DNA from: Candidatus Roizmanbacteria bacterium CG11_big_fil_rev_8_21_14_0_20_36_8
GTDB taxonomy: Bacteria > Patescibacteriota > Microgenomatia > UBA1406 > GWC2-37-13
Assembly (NCBI GenBank): GCA_002796045.1
Contig: PCVM01000001.1
Span: 1-10,442, forward strand
Direction: 5' to 3'
Length of the DNA: 10,442 nucleotides
The position numbers and the translations under genes are program-made. Below, piece by piece: positions 5,477 to 10,442 of this stretch; position 1 is the stretch's first letter, and each line of letters starts with the position of its first letter. The notes beneath the pieces were generated by a model. It was not told where the DNA came from, made no database searches, and saw only the letters and a program-made list of their open reading frames with translations.

Positions 5477-6115
5477 ATGGTAAATCCAATTCATACAATC
5501 AGACAGACATTTCGAGATCTTCCTGATAAAAAGAAATATATTGAAGTGATTACTGCTTCTTTATCAATTCCAGTCTTACTTTCTGTTGTTCTAATGAATT
5601 ATCTCAACATTCAGGAAAAGCGGAAAATCGAAACTACTCCAATTGAAAAAGTTGCACCAATATCACAAGCTCCACAAGTCATCACCATTATTCGTGACCG
5701 CGAAACGGAAACTGAACAAATTACTACTCCTACTTCAAATCCAAATTCTTCCCCGACTGAAAAAGTAAATATTACTCAAGATGAGTGTATAAAAAAAATT
5801 GGACCAGTAAGTATTGTTTCGCCAAAAAATAATTCAACTGTAACGAGTAATCCACTTGAGATATTCATTGAGTATGACCAGGGTAATTACTGCTCTGTAG
5901 TCTGGAGTTATCGGATCAATAATGATAGTTGGAGCGATTACAGCGATAATAATATCGTGATTTACAATATGGAATCTGGAGACAAAACTCTTGAAGTTCG
6001 TGTAAAAAGTATCACCTCAAAAGATGAAAAGATCCTTACGCAAAAATTTACATACACAAATCCATCGGTGACAAATATTGCCACACCAACTTTAACGCCG
6101 AGTCCAACAATTTAA
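5477..6115 (+). CDS. Membrane-anchored surface protein with an Ig-like domain
   Basis: The 212-aa protein from the ATG at 5477 starts with a charged cytoplasmic stretch (IRQTFRDLPDKKKY). One transmembrane segment follows at about residues 22-42, then a Thr/Ser/Pro-rich extracellular linker (about 50-100). The C-terminal beta-rich domain begins at IGPVSIVSPKNNSTVTSNPL and includes CSVVWSYRINNDSW and LEVRVKSITSKDEK. That domain reads like an Ig/fibronectin-type fold of the 'structural unit on a stalk' kind found on CPR cells. Two Cys (in DECIKK and NYCSVV) could form a disulfide. A short TPTLTPSPT tail ends it. No enzyme motif is visible, so a structural or adhesive role is likely but inferred. 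An ATG in frame at 5459 would add 6 residues. The stop codon lies inside the octamer array before the next gene. Confidence 0.7.
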   Translation: MVNPIHTIRQTFRDLPDKKKYIEVITASLSIPVLLSVVLMNYLNIQEKRKIETTPIEKVAPISQAPQVITIIRDRETETEQITTPTSNPNSSPTEKVNITQDECIKKIGPVSIVSPKNNSTVTSNPLEIFIEYDQGNYCSVVWSYRINNDSWSDYSDNNIVIYNMESGDKTLEVRVKSITSKDEKILTQKFTYTNPSVTNIATPTLTPSPTI

Positions 6116-6132
6116 CAGTTTAGCAATTTAGC
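6109..6132. repeat. Three 8-bp AATTTAGC-type units abutting the popT start
   Basis: The octamers are AATTTAAC, AGTTTAGC and AATTTAGC. The stop codon of the Ig-like gene (TAA, 6113-6115) is inside the first unit and the popT ATG follows the last by 3 nt. No -10 box lies between the array and the ATG here, unlike at 69-102. Confidence 0.6.
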
Positions 6133-6135
6133 AAC

Positions 6136-7038
6136 ATGAAAAAAACAAGATCTCTAAGACTTTTACTTACTGGTTTTTTTATGGGAATGGCTGATCTCAT
6201 CCCGGGAGTTTCAGGCGGAACTGTGGCTTTTATATCAGGAATTTATGAAGAACTTCTCGAGTCGATAAAAAATGTAAGCAGCAATGTACCTAGGCTTTTA
6301 TTAAAAAGAAAATTTATCTCGGCCTTTAAAACCGTACCGTATGAATTTTTAGTTCCATTATTTCTCGGGATTTTTGCTGCAATAATCTCACTTTCTCGCC
6401 TTCTCTCATCGTTAATTCAGAACTACCCAACCTATATTTGGTCATTTTTCTTTGGACTTGTTTTGGCATCGACCTGGCTTGTCGCAAAAAGGATAAAATC
6501 GTGGAATTTAAAATATTTTACTTGTTTTATTATTGGGACACTCATAGGATACTTCATAGTCGGCCAAGTCCCAGGGACTACTCCTGAGACGCTTCCAATG
6601 TTTTTCCTAAGCGGAGCACTCGCGATCATTGCTATGATTCTTCCTGGAATTTCAGGCTCTTTTATCCTTCTTATTATTGGAAAATATGCACAAATTCTTG
6701 AGGCTGCCAAAGAATTAAATTTCGTCGTATTAGTAACGGTAATGTTCGGAGCTGTCTTCGGACTTGCACTTTTCTCACGAGTACTTTCATGGTTATTTTC
6801 CAAACATCATAATATTTCGGTGGCAATTTTATCGGGCTTTATGCTTGGATCAGTTCGGAAACTTTGGCCATGGAAAGAAGTTTTATTAACAAGAATGAAT
6901 AGTCATGGGGAGATTGTGCCACTGATTGAAAAGAACATCCTGCCAAACTCGTTTGGATTGGAGGTCCTTTTTGCAATTGCGCTAATGATTGTGGGAGTGG
7001 GAATAATCGTCTGGATAGATCGATTAAAGCTAGATTGA
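6136..7038 (+). CDS. DUF368 / PopT-type polyprenyl-phosphate transporter
   Basis: The 300-aa polytopic membrane protein belongs to the DUF368 family (PF04018). Members of this family have been shown to return undecaprenyl phosphate, the lipid carrier for peptidoglycan and surface glycans, to the inner face of the membrane (PopT). The hallmark motif is duplicated. DLIPGVSGGTVAFISGIYEE lies at 20-39 and ILPGISGSFILLIIGKYAQI at 168-187, as expected for a two-repeat transporter with paired re-entrant hairpins. Length and both repeats are normal, so it should be functional. It lies 20 bp after the Ig-like surface protein and is probably co-transcribed. Only repeats, no Shine-Dalgarno, precede the ATG. 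It ends with TGA and overlaps the convergent CAP gene by 9 bp. The context of envelope genes on both sides fits a carrier-lipid role. Confidence 0.85.
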   Translation: MKKTRSLRLLLTGFFMGMADLIPGVSGGTVAFISGIYEELLESIKNVSSNVPRLLLKRKFISAFKTVPYEFLVPLFLGIFAAIISLSRLLSSLIQNYPTYIWSFFFGLVLASTWLVAKRIKSWNLKYFTCFIIGTLIGYFIVGQVPGTTPETLPMFFLSGALAIIAMILPGISGSFILLIIGKYAQILEAAKELNFVVLVTVMFGAVFGLALFSRVLSWLFSKHHNISVAILSGFMLGSVRKLWPWKEVLLTRMNSHGEIVPLIEKNILPNSFGLEVLFAIALMIVGVGIIVWIDRLKLD

Positions 7039-8382
7039 TTTTTCGCCAATCACGATTGAGACAAAATCATCATCTGCTCTCACGCATGTATCAGAAAATG
7101 ATGATTTAAATATTGCATTGTCTTCTTGCTCCTTCACGATCGACGCCCCAATCGTGGCCGCTTCGGTCTCCCCCACCTGCCTATCTCTAACAATATTTAC
7201 AATATTAGAGTACCCTCGGAAAAAAGTAGAGCCTGTCGCTTGATTTCCCATGTCTTCATAAAATCCAGCATAGTCATCAAATCCTTCAAAATCTTTCATC
7301 TGTTTTAGACGGCGTGCCGAATATGCACACAGTTGTTGACTTTCTGTCAATGGCTCAAGTCCCGATGAGGCACGCATGACATTCATATAAGTTAGAACTT
7401 GATCGGTCAAAGACTCCTCTGTTTCCATATTCGTGTCAATATCATTACTCATTACTGAGTTTTCGCTAATTGCCTTATTTGAAGCAGTCTTAATCATCTC
7501 GGCAACATTTATGTTTTTAGTGGCACTCATAAATCCAAAAATGATCAATCCTCCGATGAACCAACCCAAAACTGTTACAACCCAAATCCAAGTTATCGAC
7601 GACTTCTTTTCAGGATCATACGCTTCACGAGTGTGGACGTACAATTTGAAAACATACGCCATGCTGAACCATCCTACCAAAATACTAAATATTACTGATA
7701 ATGAAACTGCTGCGCCATTCACATTTCCGTCGAAATTGAAGGAGCCAATAATCATTTGAATCGCAAACGATAGTATCCATAAAAGAACTACTCGACCAAT
7801 AATCGCTCCAAAAAACTGGCTGACTCGAGCGGCGCTAAGTCGAACAGACTCTATTACTGATTTGTTCTCGATGATTAGGATAAATACTGAAAACATCAGG
7901 AAAATTGAGATAATGAATGCAGGAATAAAAAACAAAAATAATCCACCTATCATAAATAACATTGTCAAAAGCCCAAGTAGGAGTAATTTCCAAGAATATA
8001 AAAATCCCTTTTTTAGGTAAGAGATGACAGAAATTTCATCTCCTTCATCTTTTACGTCACCAAGTATAAGGACATATGCGGCTTGAACTGCCAAAGTGAG
8101 TGCAACAACAGCCACAATAAAACCGATAATCAATATAGAGATAATTCCAACGGATTGTGGGTTAGAGATCAGTGATATTCCTCCAAAAACCAGTCCAATG
8201 ATTGCAAAAAAAATTACAATCAAAAACGAAATTACAAAAACAAGTGCTGCCAATATCAGAAGCTTTAGCGCTTTGGATGAAAGCAAATGCCAAGATTCTT
8301 CAATAAGGGTACGAACTGGCGGAAGTTTATTTTTTAATTTTTTCTCAGAAATAGTGTTATTAGAAGTTTTTGTTTCTTCCAT
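7030..8382 (-). CDS. Polytopic membrane protein with a degenerate extracellular CAP (SCP/PR1) domain
   Basis: The 450-aa protein has two parts. Residues about 35-290 are very hydrophobic, with about six or seven transmembrane segments, and recall DUF975-like membrane regions, with a cytoplasmic loop around 109-126. After the last helix (about 265-285) comes a linker and then, at 326-447, a domain that reads like a CAP domain: LTDQVLTYMNVMRASSGLEP at 326-345 followed by LTESQQLCAYSARRLKQM. It ends with DDDFVSIVIG. The canonical CAP His/Glu tetrad is not seen: GFDDYAGFYEDM replaces the first His region, YSNIVNIV replaces the ENI motif, and the last His is absent. C352 and C433 could form a disulfide. 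It is probably a binding or scaffold domain, not an enzyme. It is the last gene of a three-gene operon, 17 bp after the preceding stop. Confidence 0.7.
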   Translation of the reverse strand: MEETKTSNNTISEKKLKNKLPPVRTLIEESWHLLSSKALKLLILAALVFVISFLIVIFFAIIGLVFGGISLISNPQSVGIISILIIGFIVAVVALTLAVQAAYVLILGDVKDEGDEISVISYLKKGFLYSWKLLLLGLLTMLFMIGGLFLFFIPAFIISIFLMFSVFILIIENKSVIESVRLSAARVSQFFGAIIGRVVLLWILSFAIQMIIGSFNFDGNVNGAAVSLSVIFSILVGWFSMAYVFKLYVHTREAYDPEKKSSITWIWVVTVLGWFIGGLIIFGFMSATKNINVAEMIKTASNKAISENSVMSNDIDTNMETEESLTDQVLTYMNVMRASSGLEPLTESQQLCAYSARRLKQMKDFEGFDDYAGFYEDMGNQATGSTFFRGYSNIVNIVRDRQVGETEAATIGASIVKEQEDNAIFKSSFSDTCVRADDDFVSIVIGEKSI

Positions 8383-8399
8383 ATCTTGTTTGACAAAAT

Positions 8400-8834
8400 T
8401 TATAATTGCCCGAGATCTTTATCGATATTTTCTAGTTCAGTATCAAGATTAGGTATATCCAACTCTTCAAGTGCTGCAACTTCTGGATCACTAGAGACGA
8501 CGACAGTTGGAGAAATCATTTCTTCAGCAATCGGCTCATCCATCATAACTTCTGCTGCAGGTGCAGTCGTAGCCACAAACTGTTTATAAAGAAATAATCC
8601 TACAAGACTGAGCAAAATCACAACTAATACAAATACCAAAACGTAGACCAATTTATTTGACTTTGTTTCTGTATACCCTGCCATTCCGTCGTCTATCGGC
8701 ATCGAAGGATCGGCTGACATTGGCGACATGGGCTCAGCTGGAGTAACGATAACAGGCTCTGGCATCTCAGGAGTTGTTTGAGTTACATCTGGCCTAACCT
8801 CCTCTGGTTTTTTATCTTTGATATCTTTATCCAT
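8400..8834 (-). CDS. Single-pass membrane protein of unknown function
   Basis: The 144-aa protein has an acidic, Pro-rich, probably cytoplasmic N-terminus (1-60, with repeated P-E/P-M pairs). One strong transmembrane helix follows at 62-83 (KLVYVLVFVLVVILLSLVGL then FLYK), and then a short acidic extracellular tail. The tail ends in LEELDIPNLDTELENIDKDL (122-141), an amphipathic Leu/Asp-repeated stretch that recurs, from memory, at the C-termini of small CPR envelope proteins. No known domain is recognised. It lies 36 bp after the upstream coiled-coil gene and 17 bp before the CAP-domain gene, so all three are probably one operon. No Shine-Dalgarno precedes the ATG at 8834. Function is unknown; an envelope-complex subunit is the likeliest guess. 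Confidence 0.7.
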   Translation of the reverse strand: MDKDIKDKKPEEVRPDVTQTTPEMPEPVIVTPAEPMSPMSADPSMPIDDGMAGYTETKSNKLVYVLVFVLVVILLSLVGLFLYKQFVATTAPAAEVMMDEPIAEEMISPTVVVSSDPEVAALEELDIPNLDTELENIDKDLGQL

Positions 8835-8870
8835 GTTTTTGTATTTGTAATGTAATTGATAATACGGAAA

Positions 8871-9632
8871 TTATTTCTCGTCCATAATTGGGTCTGATGT
8901 AGAGTTCTCGACCATAGCATCCCCGGACGTTGCTTCAGGCCTTGATAGTGATCGAAGTTCTTCTCCTGCCATTTTTGCAGCGTCTCGAGTTGATTTTACA
9001 GCATCAATTGACGTCTTCATATCTGCTCGAAATAACTCAACAACATTGCTAATAGTATCCTTTACAGTAGCCTCCCTCTCAATCGTAGCAACATATTCTC
9101 TTGAAGATTGGGTAGCAATTATTTCCTCAGCGTCAGATAATGCTGTTCTTGCATCAACTATGGCTTTGTTAACTGTTGTGGTATCTGAATCTGTCAATAA
9201 ATCTGCTCTATCTTGAATACGATCTAAAATTTCCGTGATTGTTCCAAGATGACCAAGTAGTCTATCTGTCAACTTTTCGTTCTGGCTCGCGAGTCTTGAA
9301 TCGATTCTTTCAATTATCTCAACTTTAGATTGATCTTTAAATTCATCAAGCGCCGCCCTCATCTCTTCTCGTTTATTTTGAATTTTAACTCTTAACTCTT
9401 CACGTTTGGCTTCTATTTCTTTGCGCATTTCCAATCTTTGAGTTTGAATTTCTTCTCGTTTTGCTTCCATATCTGCTTTGACCTCTTCCTTTTTTGCACC
9501 AAATACCTCTTCCATGATTTCTTTTTGAGACGTTTTTTCAGCCGATTCACTTTCTTGAGCGAGAACAACTGGAGTTATGAGAAGTGATAAAACGAACACA
9601 AGGGTTAGTAGAACAGGGATTTTTTTATTCAT
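8871..9632 (-). CDS. Exported coiled-coil protein
   Basis: The 253-aa protein has a clear Sec signal peptide: MNKK, a hydrophobic core at 5-22, and a likely cut after VVLA at residue 25 before QESES. Residues about 38-110 form a Lys/Glu/Arg-rich coiled coil in which KREE recurs at 58, 76 and 87, spacings of 18 and 11 that suggest a hendecad (11-residue) helix. A second helical region (110-230) is less charged, and the C-terminus (232-253) is a Ser/Asp/Glu-rich flexible tail. No Cys and no enzyme motif are present. It is the first gene of the minus-strand operon, so it is probably secreted to the cell surface and partners the two membrane proteins downstream. That role is inferred from position only. 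Confidence 0.72.
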   Translation of the reverse strand: MNKKIPVLLTLVFVLSLLITPVVLAQESESAEKTSQKEIMEEVFGAKKEEVKADMEAKREEIQTQRLEMRKEIEAKREELRVKIQNKREEMRAALDEFKDQSKVEIIERIDSRLASQNEKLTDRLLGHLGTITEILDRIQDRADLLTDSDTTTVNKAIVDARTALSDAEEIIATQSSREYVATIEREATVKDTISNVVELFRADMKTSIDAVKSTRDAAKMAGEELRSLSRPEATSGDAMVENSTSDPIMDEK

Positions 9633-9949
9633 GTATTAACTGTAATATAATTTTAGGACCGTGTCAATGAAAGACAGGTAAAAAGATGTACATCAAATAT
9701 CAACGATTTTATAGATTGTTTTATCAGTCCGGGGAGAAACACACTCTGCAGCTAAAAAAATCAACTCTAATTTCAAAGTATATGAACTGTCAAACAAAGT
9801 CTTGCTCATCTCCTTTTTGATCTGTTGTTATACTTGATATTTATGAAAATTATTCATATTTTTAAATAATTTTCTACAAATTCTATTCAACTTATATTTT
9901 ATTTTATATTTCTGGTAGTTTAGATTGTAGGAATAGTATTTTTTGTTAA
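9633..9949. other. AT-rich intergenic region without a supported gene
   Basis: The 317-bp stretch separates the minus-strand envelope operon from the right-edge frames. Minus-strand TATATT (9644-9649) and plus-strand TATAAT (9646-9651) overlap next to the operon start and could be -10 boxes. A 44-codon frame (9686-9820) is possible but unlike neighbouring genes. A TATACT box (9829-9834) precedes an 8-codon frame at 9843, too short to call. 9840-9950 is strongly T-rich with stops in all plus frames. Confidence 0.5.
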
Positions 9950-10189
9950 TCGAACAATAATTATCTCAATATTCTCAGACGCATTAAAAAAATTCCGACA
10001 AACTACCTTTCAGACCTTAAAGAAACGATTCAACTTAATCATGCAATAGATGACAACGTGGTAAATATCGGATACAGCCGAGATTTGAATGAATTGTTGG
10101 ATAATGTATTTGTCTCGCATGAATTTAACGAATATAAAGCAGGAGGACACAATATTTCCAGAGTAAACTATGAATATATTAAAATTTGA
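9950..10189 (+). pseudogene. Open frame with protein-like content but no start codon
   Basis: After a TAA at 9947 the frame stays open for 79 codons to the TGA at 10187-10189. It reads as convincing protein: RRIKKIPTNYLSDLKETIQL at about 9980-10039, followed by NHAIDDNVVNIGYSRDLNEL and HEFNEYKAGGHNISRVNYEY. No ATG, GTG or TTG lies in the first 35 codons, so the true N-terminus is lost, out of frame, or uses a rare ATT. I recognise no family. It overlaps the start of the next small frame (10170), as in a coupled operon or as the result of a frameshift inside one longer gene. Confidence 0.4.
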
Positions 10190-10280
10190 GTGGGATGAGG
10201 AGAAAAATGGAAGTGTTAGAATTTTTGGCGCAGGATATTTTCGCCAAGGTAAAAAAGATTATGAAAAAGGTACAAAATGA
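10170..10280 (+). pseudogene. Short BrnT-like remnant frame
   Basis: The 36-codon frame starts MNILKFEWDEEKN, close to the N-terminus of BrnT ribonuclease toxins, and continues directly with VRIFGAGYFRQGKKDYEKG. That resembles the BrnT C-terminus (RIISAR...ER..YE.G), with the roughly 50-residue middle missing. Codon third positions are AT-rich like the rest of the window. It ends at TGA 10278-10280. If the likeness is real, it is an internally deleted toxin. It could instead be a piece of a longer frameshifted gene running from 9950 through 10380. Confidence 0.3.
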
Positions 10281-10380
10281 TGGATATACTGATGGGACAA
10301 TTCAGCGCATGATGAATAATCCCCTGACTGAGTATGCCGATAGAATGAGAGATCAAAAGAAAGCCTTCTCTTCTCGATGA
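10207..10380 (+). CDS. Small hypothetical protein
   Basis: The 57-aa frame from the ATG at 10207 has one of the few Shine-Dalgarno-like motifs here (AGGAG at 10198-10202, 4-nt spacing). ATG 10195 and TTG 10186 are alternatives. The sequence is helical and charged (MEVLEFLAQDIFAKVKKIMK), then polar (LTEYADRMRDQKKAF). It overlaps the BrnT-like frame in another phase, and only the part after about 10278 is free of competition. Its stop overlaps the next ATG as ATGA, which favours a real gene pair. No family is recognised. Confidence 0.35.
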   Translation: MEVLEFLAQDIFAKVKKIMKKVQNDGYTDGTIQRMMNNPLTEYADRMRDQKKAFSSR

Positions 10381-10442
10381 CTCGATATACTATCCTCTGT
10401 GAATCTTTCAATAAGTACAGTCGTAACACAACAAGACATTAT
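10377..10442 (+). CDS. Partial hypothetical ORF running off the window
   Basis: An ATG that overlaps the preceding stop (ATGA) opens a frame that stays open for 22 codons to the window end: MTRYTILCESFNKYSRNTTR and on. The piece is too short to identify, and the evidence is only the coupling arrangement and the absence of a stop. Confidence 0.3.
   Translation, partial: MTRYTILCESFNKYSRNTTRHY

Noticed and set aside
9686..9820. A 44-codon plus-strand frame beginning MYIKYQRFYRLF.
   Set aside because: No promoter, ribosome site or family resemblance, and composition gives no clear coding signal.

Overview
The window most resembles a chromosomal segment of a Candidate Phyla Radiation (Patescibacteria) bacterium, probably of the Microgenomates group. 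This is an inference from gene style, not a marker gene. The DNA is AT-rich, intergenic gaps are short, Shine-Dalgarno motifs are almost absent, and several proteins have the small membrane-anchored, Thr/Pro- or Lys/Glu-rich look common there. TGA ends several intact genes (3264, 7038), so the code is standard and not the TGA=Gly code of Gracilibacteria/Absconditabacteria. No rRNA, tRNA, CRISPR array or intact insertion sequence was seen.

Left part (1-2276, + strand): a nucleoside 2-deoxyribosyltransferase-like protein with a ribbon-helix-helix-like tail, then a putative Na+/H+ antiporter behind a 90-nt leader with two competing hairpins. Next comes a decayed zone (2277-3263). It holds the last ~130 codons of an RND efflux pump with the rest missing, and facing it a minus-strand gene broken by three frameshifts, one at a run of eight C. 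The minus-strand block 3264-5378 has an AbiEii-type nucleotidyltransferase overlapping a small DUF6922-like partner (a probable toxin-antitoxin or abortive-infection pair), and a Tet(A)-like major facilitator exporter.

Middle (5379-7038, + strand): a compact divergent promoter region with a perfect 7-bp x5 tandem repeat and a 13-bp palindrome drives the exporter leftwards. Rightwards it drives a membrane-anchored Ig-like surface protein followed by a DUF368/PopT polyprenyl-phosphate transporter. A minus-strand envelope operon (9632 to 7030) faces it: an exported coiled-coil protein, a single-pass membrane protein, and a polytopic membrane protein with a degenerate CAP (SCP/PR1) domain. PopT and the CAP gene overlap tail to tail.

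Right edge (9633-10442, + strand): about 300 bp of AT-rich DNA without a convincing gene, then short overlapping reading frames that look like remnants or frameshifted pieces of one or two small genes (one BrnT-like), and a partial ORF running off the window.

The most unusual signal is in the promoters. Several start codons sit 5-8 nt after a strong -10 box, which predicts leaderless mRNAs. Two of those -10 boxes are preceded, at an identical 4-nt spacing, by three tandem 8-bp AATTYAAC/AATTTAGC units in place of a normal -35. The same 8-bp array abuts the popT start codon.
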